From Nocardia amikacinitolerans NBRC 108937 (GTDB lineage Bacteria > Actinomycetota > Actinomycetes > Mycobacteriales > Mycobacteriaceae), in assembly GCF_001612615.1 (NCBI RefSeq), contig NZ_BDAU01000041.1, positions 28,730-92,729 of the forward strand: a stretch of DNA of 64,000 nucleotides, given 5' to 3'. Numbering within the stretch: the stretch's first letter is position 1; every line of letters starts with the position of its first letter. Position numbers and translations under genes: made by a program. A model generated the notes under the pieces. It searched no databases and had not been told where the DNA came from. It worked only from the letters and a program-made list of their open reading frames with translations. Below, in pieces: positions 18,088 through 26,675 of the stretch.

Positions 18088-19119
18088 TCAGCCGACGCCG
18101 GCGGGTTCCACCTCGTCCAGGTGTTCCTCCAATAGCTTTGCGGCGACGCTCATCAGGGCCTGGTCGAGGAGGGCGCGGTCGGCGGGGTCGCGATCGTCGC
18201 CGGTGTCGAGGCGTGCGCCGAGCCAGCGCCGCCATGCCGCCGTCACCCGATCGACTTCGGCCGAGCCGGTTTCGGTCAGATACAGGGCACCGTCGTCGGC
18301 GTCGACGTAACCCGCGCCGATGACCTTCCGGAAGACCGGCTCGATCACCTCGACCGGCACCCGGTGGGCGCGCGCGATGATCCCGAGGGTGGCCACGCCG
18401 CGAATCCTGTTGTGCAGGTAGACCTGTCCCACCGCCCATGCTTGGCCGCGGCTGAGCGGGCTGCGCGCGTCGGCCAGAATCGCCGGGAAGACGGGCCCTT
18501 CCGCGCGCGCCTTGCGCATTGTCACCGCGACGGCACGCTCCAGCAGACCCACCCGATCACTGTTGTCGGGCACCGAAAAGCCCTCGCCCACATCGGAAGC
18601 GCCCGCGCGTGCGCTGTCACGCAACGGCACCTCCTTCAGGAACCAGGCCACCACGAACCCGGCCAGCGCGACCGGTACCACCCAGCGGAACACGTGGTCG
18701 ATAGTCATGGCGTACGCGTCGATGATCGGCGCGGACTGCGCCGGCGGCAACGCGCGCAACGCCTCCGGATTCGCGACGATCAGCAGCAGCATGCTGTTGG
18801 CCAGACCGGACAGCATCGAGCCCGCGATGAAGATCAGCGCGCTGAGCTGGAAGATCAGTTTGCGTCCGAACAGATCGCCGAGCTTGCCCGCCAACGCGGT
18901 GGCCACCGCCTCGGCGAGCAGATATGAGGTGACCACCCAGGCCATGTGCCCGGCGCCGCCGAGATCGGCGACGATGGTGGGCAGGGCGGTGGAGACGATG
19001 GTCTGATCCAGTGCGGCCATCAGCATGCCGAGCACGATCGTGGCGAAGATGACGTTGGTCCGCCCGCTGCCGATCGGCTCCCTGCTGGATTCCTCGGCAA
19101 CAGCAACTGCACCGGCCAT
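18088..19119 (-). pseudogene. DHA2-type MFS drug exporter with most membrane segments deleted and a C-terminal winged-helix domain
   Basis: The 343-residue reading frame starts like an EmrB/QacA 14-segment exporter (FATIVLGMLMAALDQTIVST, motif C region; GKLGDLFGRKLIF, motif A). After the third segment (SMLLLIV) it jumps near 18772 to the sequence that normally ends such proteins (ALPPAQSAPIIDAYAMTI, then the last helix ending FLKEVPLR). Around 300 residues, segments 4-13, are missing in frame, so transport is unlikely. The C-terminal 180 residues (from DRVGLLERAV on) are soluble and look like a MarR-type winged helix, a tail seen on some actinobacterial exporters. Start chosen at MAGAVAV. It may be a dead gene, or survive as a membrane-tethered DNA-binding remnant. 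Confidence 0.75.
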
Positions 19120-19331
19120 CGTGCCAGTATGGTCCGACGTTCTCCAGGTGGCGGTCCAGCGACACGGCAGCGAACGCCGCGCGAGCGCCCACCGCCGTTC
19201 GCTGCGCGGCGGCCCGGTCCGCACGGCTCGGCGGCCATTCGGCGCGCTGGGTTTCTCCGCGGCTCGATGTTCGACGGTCCGGTCCGCACGGCGCGACGGA
19301 TGTCACCGCGGCGCTCGATAGTTGGTAGCGG

Positions 19332-19967
19332 TTACTCGGCGCGAACGGCGTATTCGCCGAGCCCCGGTTCCAGCGAGTCGAAGGCCACCCCGATGTACTC
19401 GGTCAGCGCCGCGGCGATCTCGTCGTTCGATTCGCCCGCGAGCGTGCGGCGCATGGTCTCCTCGAACAGCACCCGGTGCACGCCGCCGAGCTGGGCGGCG
19501 GCCACCCGCGGCGCGATATCGTCCTGCGCCGCACCGGTTTCCGCGGCGAGCGTGCGCGCGAGCGCGGCCTCCCTTTCCTCGTGGAACTCGCGCAGGCGGG
19601 CGAGCAGCGCGGGGCTCTCGGCGATCATCCTGGCGAACTCGAGACCGGAGAAGCCGACCACCGGATCCTGCTCGGCGGCCGCCGTGAGATAGGCGTGCCG
19701 CAGTGCGGCCAGCGCGGACCGGCCCGGTTCCCGCTCGCGCACGGTGCGAGCGAGCTGGTCGACGAAGACCTCGCCGAGATCGAGGGCGAGGTCTTCCTTG
19801 CGCGGGAAGTAGTTGGTCACCGTCATCTTGGCGACGTCGGCCGCGGCCGCGACGTCGGCGATCGTCACCTTGTCGAATCCGCGCTCCAGGAACAGCAGCG
19901 TCGCCTGGTGGGAGATGTTCTCGCGCGTCTGCTGCTTCTTGCGGGCACGAAGTCCCTGTTCGGTCAT
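19332..19967 (-). CDS. TetR/AcrR family transcriptional regulator
   Basis: 211 residues. The N-terminal helix-turn-helix reads TRENISHQATLLFLERGF then VTIADVAAAADVAKMTVTNY, a classic TetR DNA-binding domain; the rest is a helical ligand-binding domain. It lies upstream of and parallel to the deleted MFS exporter and divergent from the gene at 20085, with an imperfect palindrome TTAGGTCTGATCTAA in the shared upstream region. Likely a local repressor, originally of the exporter. Ligand unknown. Confidence 0.88.
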   Translation of the reverse strand: MTEQGLRARKKQQTRENISHQATLLFLERGFDKVTIADVAAAADVAKMTVTNYFPRKEDLALDLGEVFVDQLARTVREREPGRSALAALRHAYLTAAAEQDPVVGFSGLEFARMIAESPALLARLREFHEEREAALARTLAAETGAAQDDIAPRVAAAQLGGVHRVLFEETMRRTLAGESNDEIAAALTEYIGVAFDSLEPGLGEYAVRAE

Positions 19968-20003
19968 GTCGGGAGCGTATCCGATCCCGTCATAAATTTG
20001 TAG

Positions 20004-20032
20004 TTGACATATTTTTAGGTCTGATCTAAGTT
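20004..20032 (+). promoter_or_regulatory. Consensus-like promoter with embedded TetR-type operator
   Basis: TTGACA (20004-20009), a 17-bp spacer and TAAGTT (20027-20032) form the best sigma-70-like promoter in the window, reading rightwards. The spacer holds TTAGGTC-T-GATCTAA (20015-20029), a 7-1-7 palindrome with one mismatch, well placed to let the divergent TetR protein block transcription. It resembles half of an iron box but is too short for one. Confidence 0.6.
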
Positions 20033-20084
20033 TGTCTTCGCCGCCGGAGACGACGGCACGAACCGAGAAGGAGAACCCCTGCGC

Positions 20085-20354
20085 ATGACCCACGGCCCCC
20101 AGACCGCAGCCCCGATCCGCATCAGCCAGACCGACCGACAGGGAGCAGCCACCGTGGCCGACATCGACACCGCGCACCTCGAGACAGCGATCCGCCGACA
20201 CCTCGGCGCCGCGCCGATCCGCACCGGCAAGCCGCCGATCACCGGATCGCACAACCTCTTCCACGGCGGACCCGCCCGCCACGACCGCGGTGTCCAGCGC
20301 ACGCAGACCCATCGGGGCAAGCCGCGCCGCCCGCTGCGCATCCCGGGTCGCTGA
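20085..20354 (+). CDS. Small hypothetical protein upstream of sigma factor
   Basis: 89 residues, basic (about a fifth Arg, Lys and His), no membrane segment and no family I recognise. It follows the strong promoter at 20004 and has AAGGAG 11 bases before the ATG. A GTG at 20154 is an alternative start. It precedes the sigma factor by 118 bp on the same strand and probably shares its mRNA. It could be a small regulatory protein, or the frame could be part of a long leader for the sigma gene. Confidence 0.5.
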   Translation: MTHGPQTAAPIRISQTDRQGAATVADIDTAHLETAIRRHLGAAPIRTGKPPITGSHNLFHGGPARHDRGVQRTQTHRGKPRRPLRIPGR

Positions 20355-20472
20355 GCGAAACCCGCCCGGCACACCCCCGCGGCGGGCCGCACGCCAACCG
20401 CCGCCACGGTCCGGCACTTCCGAACCGCCGCCGATACCGGACCGCCTCCTCGCTCGACCGAAAGGACCACCC

Positions 20473-21414
20473 GTGCCTCGCTCCACCGCCGCCACCCTCA
20501 CCGAAGACCCGATGCGGGACTACCTGCACAACATCGGCCGCACGCCGCTGCTCACCTCCGGCGAGGAGGTCGCCCTCGCCGTCCGCATCGAGGCGGGCGT
20601 GCTCGCGCAACAGCGTCTCGACGAAAGCGCCGACGCCGGAATCGAACTCACCCCCGCCGAGCGGCGCGAGCTGCGCCGCGCCGCCGCCGACGGGCTCTGC
20701 GCCAAGGACCACATGATCCGGGCGAACCTGCGCCTTGTGGTCTCGATCGCCAAGCGCTATCCGACGCCGACCGGGGTGTCCCTGCTGGACTTGGTGCAGG
20801 AGGGCACTTTCGGACTGATCCGCGCGGTGGAGAAGTTCGATCACCGGCTCGGGCTGAAGCTGTCCACGTACGCCACCTGGTGGATCCGCCAGTCCATCGG
20901 CCGCGCCCTCGCCGATCAGGGCCGCACCATTCGCATTCCGGTGCACGTGGTCGAGGTGCTCAACCAGATCAACCGCACCCGGCGCACGCTCGCCCAGAAC
21001 CTGGGCCGCGAAGCCACCGCGGCGGAGGTGGCCGCGGAGCTGGACATGCCGGTGGCCCAGGTCGAGGAGGTGCTGCGGCACGGGCGCGAGCCGATTTCGC
21101 TGCACACCCCGGTCGGCGACGGGGAGACCGAGTTCGGCGGGCTGATCCCAGACGACGCCCCCGACCCGGCCGACGTCGTCGCGGCGAACATGCTGCGCGG
21201 CAAGCTGGACACGGTGCTCGCCACGCTCACCGACCGGGAACGCGAGGTGATCCTGCTTCGCTTCGGCTTGGACCGCGGCGAGGGGCGCACGCTGGAGCAG
21301 GTCGGCACCGCGCTCGGCGTGTCCCGCGAGCGGGTTCGTCAGCTCGAGGCGAAGGCGATGGGCAAGCTGCGCCAGCCGACGCGCGCGCGGCGTCTGGAAG
21401 GCTTGCTCGCGTGA
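20473..21414 (+). CDS. RNA polymerase sigma factor, group 2 (SigB/HrdD-like)
   Basis: 313 residues from a GTG preceded by AAAGGA. Region 1.2 (MRDYLHNIGRTPLLTSGEEV), region 2 (MIRANLRLVVSIAKRY, FDHRLGLKLSTYATWWIRQ), region 3 (RIPVHVVEVLNQINRTRRTL) and region 4 (LTDREREVILLRFGL, then the SRERVRQLEAKAMGKLR helix-turn-helix) are all present. The RpoD-type region 2.3-2.4 and the lack of a region 1.1 extension indicate a nonessential group 2 sigma, usually for stress or stationary phase. It is probably cotranscribed with the small gene upstream under the TetR-operator promoter, which would place a whole regulon under that repressor. No anti-sigma gene is adjacent. Confidence 0.93.
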   Translation: MPRSTAATLTEDPMRDYLHNIGRTPLLTSGEEVALAVRIEAGVLAQQRLDESADAGIELTPAERRELRRAAADGLCAKDHMIRANLRLVVSIAKRYPTPTGVSLLDLVQEGTFGLIRAVEKFDHRLGLKLSTYATWWIRQSIGRALADQGRTIRIPVHVVEVLNQINRTRRTLAQNLGREATAAEVAAELDMPVAQVEEVLRHGREPISLHTPVGDGETEFGGLIPDDAPDPADVVAANMLRGKLDTVLATLTDREREVILLRFGLDRGEGRTLEQVGTALGVSRERVRQLEAKAMGKLRQPTRARRLEGLLA

Positions 21415-21439
21415 CGCGGTGATCGAGTTCCGGTGGCGG

Positions 21440-22072
21440 TCAGGGAGTTTCGATCAATGCGAGCGCCACCGGAACCAACAACTCCACCAGCGCCGACACC
21501 GGCGGCCGCGGATCGCAGAGCAGCCACTCGTGGGTGAGTCCATTGATCGCGCCGATCAGGGCGCTCGCCGCGAGACCGGGACCGCCGCGAACGTGGCCGC
21601 CGGGCGCGACGCGTGGCACCACGGCCGTTTCGAGCACGGTCGCCCAGGCGTGCCTGCGTTCGCGACGGTGCCGCTCCATCCGATCGCTGACCCCGACCAC
21701 CTCGATGAAGGCCACCTTGGCGCGGTACGGATCGGCGCCGAGCGAACCGAGGTAGGCGGTGAGCACGGCGGTCATCGCGGCGCTCGGCTCCAGCCGCGGG
21801 TCGAGGGTGGCGAGTGCGTTGCCCACGGCGGCGACCGCGTCGTCCTGGATGCGGTCGTAGGCCGCGGCGAGGACGTCTTCCCTGGTCTCGAACTCCTCGT
21901 AGAACTGCCGCTTGGAGAGTCCGGCGGCGGCGCACACGTCGGCGAGCGAGCACTCCGTGTACCCGCGTTCGGCGAAGAGGCGCGTCGCCGCCTCCAGGAA
22001 CCGCAGCCGCCGTTCCGCCTTGCGATCGGCGACGGCGCGCCCGCCGTATTGCCTCCCCACCGTGGTTGTCAC
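21440..22072 (-). CDS. TetR family transcriptional regulator
   Basis: 210 residues from a GTG at 22072. The DNA-binding part reads RLRFLEAATRLFAERGYTEC then SLADVCAAAGLSKRQFYEEF; the remainder is a helical effector domain. It is transcribed divergently from the short-chain dehydrogenase gene, and a perfect 7-2-7 palindrome lies between them close to the dehydrogenase start. It most likely represses the dehydrogenase. The gene converges with the sigma factor gene, with 25 bp between the stops. Confidence 0.9.
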   Translation of the reverse strand: MTTTVGRQYGGRAVADRKAERRLRFLEAATRLFAERGYTECSLADVCAAAGLSKRQFYEEFETREDVLAAAYDRIQDDAVAAVGNALATLDPRLEPSAAMTAVLTAYLGSLGADPYRAKVAFIEVVGVSDRMERHRRERRHAWATVLETAVVPRVAPGGHVRGGPGLAASALIGAINGLTHEWLLCDPRPPVSALVELLVPVALALIETP

Positions 22073-22193
22073 GTATTCACCGTAGCGAACCCACAGCCGG
22101 GGTAACGTCACCGAATCCCGGCGCGGCGATGCCGGTGCGACTGTCTGGGCCGATATTCTCCCCACCGGGTGCGCGCGCTTCCTTCCCTCCGAA

Positions 22194-22209
22194 CTTACTC
22201 CAGAGTAAG
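22194..22209. promoter_or_regulatory. TetR operator candidate CTTACTC-CA-GAGTAAG
   Basis: Seven-base perfect arms around a two-base centre, 8 bp before the ATG of the dehydrogenase gene and about 120 bp from the divergent TetR start. The position would block transcription start of the dehydrogenase. Confidence 0.7.
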
Positions 22210-22217
22210 GTTGGCCC

Positions 22218-23093
22218 ATGGCGTGGAAACCTACCGAACTCCCGGACCAGACCGGGCGCACTTTTGTCATCACCGGCGCGAACGGCGGCCTCGGCGCGGA
22301 GACCACCAAGGTGCTGGCCGCCAAGGGCGCGACCGTCGTGATGGCCTGCCGCAATGCCGCGAAAGCCGAGGAGGTGGCCGCCGCGATCCCCGGTGACGTG
22401 CGGGTCGCCAAGCTCGATCTCGCCGACCTGTCCTCGGTGCGCGCGTTCGCCAAGCAATCCGGCGAGATCGACGTGCTCGTCAACAACGCGGGTCTGATGA
22501 ACATCCCGTTCTCCCGGACCGCGGACGGCTTCGAGACCCAGTTCGGCGTCAACCATCTCGGTCACTTCGCGCTCACCGGGCTGCTGCTCGACCGCATCCG
22601 GGATCGGGTGGTCACGCTCGCGAGCATCGCGCACAAGCAGACACCGAAGCTCTGGATCGACGACCTCAACTACGAGAACCGCCGCTACCAGCGCAATCTC
22701 GCCTACGCGCAGGCCAAACTGTCGAACCTGATGTTCGCGCGCGAGTTGCAGCGGCGTCTCGCCGAGTCCGGCTCGAAGAAGCGCTCGTACGCGGTGCACC
22801 CGGGTGTCTCGGCCACCGACCTGTTCGCCAGGACGGAGACCCCGCTCGACAAGGTCAGCAAGCCGTTCATCCGCCTGATCGGACACTCGCCGGCCAAGGC
22901 CGCGCACTCGACGCTGTTCGCCGCCGGGATGCCCGACCCCGATCCGGACGTTTACTGGGGTCCGACCAGGTTGTTCGGCAGCCAAGGACCGGTCCAGCCC
23001 TCGTCCTCGACCAGGCTGTCGAAGAACCCCGAATTGCAGCGACGACTGTGGGAAGAATCCGAGCGGATGACCGGGGTCACGTACGAGTTCTGA
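22218..23093 (+). CDS. Short-chain dehydrogenase/reductase
   Basis: 291 residues, Rossmann-fold SDR. Cofactor motif TGANGGLG, structural NNAG, Ser in LASIAHK and the YAQAK catalytic Tyr-Lys are present, so it should be active. Length and the VNHLGHFALTGLLLDR segment resemble the retinol-dehydrogenase-like SDRs common in mycobacteria. An acidic or small residue deciding NADH versus NADPH was not judged. It is regulated in all likelihood by the divergent TetR gene through the palindrome just upstream. The substrate is unknown. Confidence 0.92.
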   Translation: MAWKPTELPDQTGRTFVITGANGGLGAETTKVLAAKGATVVMACRNAAKAEEVAAAIPGDVRVAKLDLADLSSVRAFAKQSGEIDVLVNNAGLMNIPFSRTADGFETQFGVNHLGHFALTGLLLDRIRDRVVTLASIAHKQTPKLWIDDLNYENRRYQRNLAYAQAKLSNLMFARELQRRLAESGSKKRSYAVHPGVSATDLFARTETPLDKVSKPFIRLIGHSPAKAAHSTLFAAGMPDPDPDVYWGPTRLFGSQGPVQPSSSTRLSKNPELQRRLWEESERMTGVTYEF

Positions 23094-23155
23094 GGCGTCC
23101 GAGGCGGGGAGGGCTGCTCCTACGCACCCTGTAGTAGACGGGTACCGTAGTAGGC

Positions 23156-23611
23156 GTGTCCGCTTCTCCCCGCCGCTCGGCACACAATCGTCCAGCGCTG
23201 ATCGTGCTGGTGATCGTCGCCGCCCTAGCCTGCCTGGCGCTCGGCTGGTGGCAGTGGGAGCGATTCGAGTCGTCCAGCGGAACCGGCCAGAACCTCGGGT
23301 ACGCGTTGCAGTGGCCGTTGTTCGCGGGTTTCGCGGTGTTCGCCTACTTCCGGTTCGTGCGGTTGGAGACCGAGGCCGAGGAGCAGCACACCCCGAGCGC
23401 CGCCCCGCAGCGGACCGAGACCGTACGGAAGGCCGCGCCGCGTGAGATTCCGGCGGGCATCCTGCCGGAGCGCCCGAAGGCCGCGCGCGACGACGACCCG
23501 GTGCTCGCCGAATACAACAAATACCTGGCGGCACTGAACTCCAAGGAGCTCGGCGACCAGGTTCGCCAGGCGGGCCTTGACCCCCGCAACACCGAGAGGA
23601 GCGCCGGTTGA
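23156..23611 (+). CDS. lprD: LprD-like conserved membrane protein
   Basis: 151 residues: a first membrane helix (LIVLVIVAALACLALGWWQW), the conserved stretch ESSSGTGQNLGYALQWP, a second helix, then a charged cytoplasmic tail with many Pro and Arg residues. It matches M. tuberculosis LprD (Rv1343c as I recall), which sits at the same place next to a DUF3817 gene. The lipobox around the Cys is poor, so lipidation is doubtful. The GTG start lies seven bases after TACCGT, so the transcript is probably leaderless. Function unknown. Confidence 0.8.
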   Translation: MSASPRRSAHNRPALIVLVIVAALACLALGWWQWERFESSSGTGQNLGYALQWPLFAGFAVFAYFRFVRLETEAEEQHTPSAAPQRTETVRKAAPREIPAGILPERPKAARDDDPVLAEYNKYLAALNSKELGDQVRQAGLDPRNTERSAG

Positions 23612-23985
23612 GCGCCAGCGAGAACGAGACCACCGTCGCCACCGAGCCCAAGGCCGCTCCCGCGCAGGCGGCGAACACCGCCAAGATCGCCTCGGCGCTG
23701 CTGCGCTACCGGGTGCTCGCCTGGACCACCGGCCTGTGGCTGCTCCTGCTCACCGGCGAGATGATCGCCAAGTACGGCTTCGACGCCAACCCGCCGAGCT
23801 GGATCGCGGTCGTCCACGGCTGGGTGTACTTCATCTACCTGATCGCCACCGCCGACCTCGCGGTCAAGGTGCGCTGGCCACTCGGCCGCACCATCGGCAC
23901 CCTCATCGCGGGCACCGTCCCCCTGCTGTCGTTCTTCGTCGAACACACCAACGCCAAGCAGGTCAAGACCGACTTCGGCGTCTGA
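23608..23985 (+). CDS. DUF3817 small integral membrane protein
   Basis: 125 residues with three predicted membrane helices (LAWTTGLWLLLLTGEMIAK, WVYFIYLIATADLAV, TIGTLIAGTVPLLSFFVE) and the VHGWVYFIYL core of the DUF3817 family. A TTG start overlaps the upstream stop (TTGA), with GAGAGGAG before it, so it is coupled to the LprD-like gene. It corresponds in position to Rv1342c. A second, divergent family member lies at 57980-58357. Molecular role unknown. Confidence 0.85.
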   Translation: MSASENETTVATEPKAAPAQAANTAKIASALLRYRVLAWTTGLWLLLLTGEMIAKYGFDANPPSWIAVVHGWVYFIYLIATADLAVKVRWPLGRTIGTLIAGTVPLLSFFVEHTNAKQVKTDFGV

Positions 23986-24028
23986 TCGCGGCGGCCCGCG
24001 TGGGGCGTTGGCCTTCTAGCCTGATCGG

Positions 24029-24470
24029 ATGATCGACGATGCTTCCGGCGAACCGGTCGTCCGGATGGGCGGCCCCGACCGATCGGTACACGTGCTGTTC
24101 GCCGAGCCGACAAGGCCGTTCGGCGCCGGCGACCCGCTACTCGACTTCCGGGTGCAGGCGCGCGGGCCGCGGGCCGCGGGTGAGTATCGAGACTTCGGTA
24201 CGGACTCTCCGCGGCGACGGCCTCGGCGCCTTCCTCGCCTCGTTGGCGGAGGATTTCCGCGGCTGGGACGGGGCACGCACTTGGCGCTCCCTGGAGCGGG
24301 ACCTGACGCTTTCGGCGGAACATCATCCCGGTGGCTACGTCCGTCTGGCGTGGGGTATCCACGACCGCTCCCAGCAGGGGGAATGGCACTTCGAGGCCAC
24401 TACCGTCCACGAGGCAGGTGAGCAGATGCGGAAGCTCGCCGCCGAGATCGACGCCTTCCTCGGGGGTTAG
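24029..24470 (+). pseudogene. DUF6228-like protein, frameshifted by a 7-bp tandem duplication
   Basis: The first 46 codons (ATG at 24029, start MIDDASGEPVVRM) and the last 98 (VSIETSVRTLRGDGLGAFLA onward, ending AEIDAFLGG) are in different frames but form one protein of the DUF6228 type. The switch coincides with a tandem repeat gggccgc at 24064+100 (24164-24170) and 24171-24177. Removing one copy restores ARGPRVSIETSV and a single frame. TAGCCT six bases before the ATG suggests a leaderless promoter. Either a natural phase-variable or inactivating mutation or an assembly error. It converges on rdgB with one base between the stops. Confidence 0.75.
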
Positions 24471-24471
24471 G

Positions 24472-25083
24472 TCAGCCCTCGGCGAGGGCGGCCAATGCGG
24501 GCAGCAACCGGCGTAGTGCCCGGCCGCGGTGCGAGGCGGCGTCCTTCTCCGCGGGTGTGAGCTGGGCGGCCGAGACCGTACCACCGTCCGGAACGAACAA
24601 CGGGTCGTAGCCGAAACCGCCCTCTCCCACCGGCTTCCGCGCGATCGTGCCCGGCCATTCGCCGCGCACCACGAGTTCCGTCCCGCCGGGCACCACCAGG
24701 GCGCAGGTCGAGACGAAGCGCCCGCCGCGCCGCTCGTCGGGGACGTCGGTCAGCTGAGCGAGCAGCAGCGCGTTGTTGGCGGCGTCGTCGCCGTGCCTGC
24801 CCGCCCAGCGGGCCGAGAGCACGCCGGGCATGCCGTTGAGCGCGTCCACCTCGATACCGGAATCGTCTGCGACACAGGGCAATCCGGTGGCGGCGGCCCC
24901 GTCACGGGCCTTGGCCAGCGCGTTCTCCTCGAAGGTCGCGCCGGTCTCGGGCGCCTCGTCGTACGCGAGCACGTCGTCCAAGCCGACGATCTCCACCCCG
25001 GCGACGCCCGCCTCGTCCAGAATGCGGCGCAGTTCCTTCAGCTTCTTGGCATTGCGGCTGGCGACCAGAACGCGGCGACTCAT
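24472..25083 (-). CDS. rdgB: dITP/XTP pyrophosphatase (non-canonical purine NTP hydrolase)
   Basis: 203 residues, HAM1/RdgB family. N-terminal VLVASRNAKKLKEL substrate loop, the GATFEENALAKAR acidic helix, VADDSGIEVDALNGMPGV and GFGYDPLFVP motifs are all intact. The enzyme hydrolyses dITP, ITP and XTP to the monophosphates and keeps deaminated purines out of DNA. The ATG overlaps the stop of rph (ATGA), so the two are translationally coupled, as in mycobacteria. Confidence 0.95.
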   Translation of the reverse strand: MSRRVLVASRNAKKLKELRRILDEAGVAGVEIVGLDDVLAYDEAPETGATFEENALAKARDGAAATGLPCVADDSGIEVDALNGMPGVLSARWAGRHGDDAANNALLLAQLTDVPDERRGGRFVSTCALVVPGGTELVVRGEWPGTIARKPVGEGGFGYDPLFVPDGGTVSAAQLTPAEKDAASHRGRALRRLLPALAALAEG

Positions 25084-25856
25084 CACTTCTTCTTCGACGT
25101 CTCGACCGGCTCCGGCAGCACGCCCGGGTACGGCAGCGCTAGCGCCTCCTTCTGCACCGTGAACAGCTGCTCGCAGCCGGCCAGCGCCGCGTCGAGGAGC
25201 TTGTCCAGGGTGGAGCGCGGGAAGGTGGCGCCCTCGCCGGTGCCCTGGATCTCCACCAGGGTTCCGGTGTCGGTGGCGACCACGTTCATGTCGACCTCGG
25301 CGCGCGAATCCTCTTCGTAGGGCAGGTCCAGCCGCACCCGTCCGTCGACGACGCCGACGCTCACCGCGGCGATCGCGCACGAGATGGGCTGCGGATCGGC
25401 GAGCCCACCGGAGGCGCCGAGCCAGGTCACCGCGTCGGCGAGGGCCACGTACGCGCCGGTGATGGCCGCGGTCCGGGTGCCGCCGTCGGCCTGGAGCACG
25501 TCGCAGTCGATGGCGATGGTGTTCTCACCGATGGCCGCCAGGTCGATGCAGGCGCGTAGCGAGCGGCCGATCAGCCTGCTGATCTCCTGGGTGCGCCCAC
25601 CGACCTTGCCCTTGACGGACTCCCGGCCGGAGCGGGTGTGCGTGGCCGCGGGCAGCATCGCGTATTCGGCGGTGAGCCAGCCGAGTCCGGAATCGCGCCG
25701 CCACGGCGGCACGCTCTCGGTGACGCTCGCCGTGCACATCACCCGCGTCTGACCGAACTCCACCAGCACCGAACCGGCTGGATGCGTGGTGAATCCACGG
25801 GTGATCCGTACCTCGCGGAGTTCATCGTCCGCCCTGCCATCGGCTCGTCTCGACAC
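25083..25856 (-). CDS. rph: Ribonuclease PH
   Basis: 257 residues, phosphorolytic 3'-5' exoribonuclease that trims tRNA 3' ends. Signature stretches: GSVLVEFGQTRVMCTASV, WLTAEYAMLPAATHTR, GRTQEISRLIGRSLRACID and DCDVLQADGGTRTAAITG (phosphate and RNA binding), with PQPISCAIAAVSVGVV. The usual hexamer-forming core is complete. The GTG start lies six bases after TAGGCT, so it is probably leaderless. First gene of an rph-rdgB pair. Confidence 0.96.
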   Translation of the reverse strand: MSRRADGRADDELREVRITRGFTTHPAGSVLVEFGQTRVMCTASVTESVPPWRRDSGLGWLTAEYAMLPAATHTRSGRESVKGKVGGRTQEISRLIGRSLRACIDLAAIGENTIAIDCDVLQADGGTRTAAITGAYVALADAVTWLGASGGLADPQPISCAIAAVSVGVVDGRVRLDLPYEEDSRAEVDMNVVATDTGTLVEIQGTGEGATFPRSTLDKLLDAALAGCEQLFTVQKEALALPYPGVLPEPVETSKKK

Positions 25857-25910
25857 GGGGCCAGCCTAGTGGACGACCACGACGCGTTCCGACCGCAACC
25901 CCGGCGGCCC

Positions 25911-26675
25911 TCAGATGTCGAAGGTCTCCCCCGGCGCGACCGCGTGCACCGGGCCGGTGAACTCGGCCTTGGCCTCCGCGATGACGTCCTCGCGCGAGGT
26001 CCACGGCGGAATATGGGTCAGCAGCAGTTCCTTCACGCCGGCGCGGGCCGCGATCTGACCCGCCTCGGTGCCCGAAAGGTGGATGCCGGGCGGACGATTC
26101 GCCGGATCGTGGGTCCAGGAAGCCTCCGACATCAAGACGTCGGCGCCCTGCGCGAGCTCCTGCACGGCGTCGCACATCGCGGTGTCGCCGGTGTAGACGA
26201 AGGTGCGGCCCGCCTTGGTGGTGATGCGCAGACCGTAGGACTCCGGCGGGTGGTACATCCGCCGCGCGACAACAGTGTGTCCGGGACCGAACTCCACCAG
26301 GTCGTTCTCGGCCCACGGCCGCATGTCGATCACGTCGGACCAGTCGTCGCATTCGCCGCCGACCTCGGCCGAGGCGTTACCGATGCGCAGCGCGGCGTCG
26401 GAGGGTCCGCGCACGATGGCCCGGCCGACCGGCGGGGTCGGGTGGTAGCGCCGCCACACCAGCAGACCGGGCAGGTCGAGGCAGTGGTCCGCGTGCAGGT
26501 GGGTCAGGAAGACGTCGACCTCGCCGGGATCGGCGTAGCGCTGCAACGCGCCGAGCACACCTGGGCCGAAATCGATGACGGTCGGATTCATATCCGGGCC
26601 GGTCAGCAGGTATCCCGACGCTGGGGAGTCCGGGCCGGACACACTGCCCGAGCACCCGAGGACGGTAAGGCGCAT
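25911..26675 (-). CDS. Metallo-beta-lactamase-fold cyclic nucleotide phosphodiesterase-like protein
   Basis: 254 residues from ATG 26675 (MRLTVLGCSGS). The zinc motif is THLHADHCLDLPG, with further ligands in YTGDTAMCD and LTHIPPW, giving a dinuclear site like RNase Z and class II cAMP phosphodiesterases. It occupies the place of Rv1339, reported to degrade cAMP, upstream of rph on the same strand. Cytoplasmic; no signal peptide. An upstream in-frame ATG at 26723 would add 16 poorly conserved residues. Cyclic-nucleotide hydrolysis is inferred from the family. Confidence 0.88.
   Translation of the reverse strand: MRLTVLGCSGSVSGPDSPASGYLLTGPDMNPTVIDFGPGVLGALQRYADPGEVDVFLTHLHADHCLDLPGLLVWRRYHPTPPVGRAIVRGPSDAALRIGNASAEVGGECDDWSDVIDMRPWAENDLVEFGPGHTVVARRMYHPPESYGLRITTKAGRTFVYTGDTAMCDAVQELAQGADVLMSEASWTHDPANRPPGIHLSGTEAGQIAARAGVKELLLTHIPPWTSREDVIAEAKAEFTGPVHAVAPGETFDI

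Noticed and set aside
20015..20029. IdeR/DtxR iron box
   Set aside because: The palindrome is 15 bp with the wrong internal sequence; the neighbouring TetR gene explains it better.
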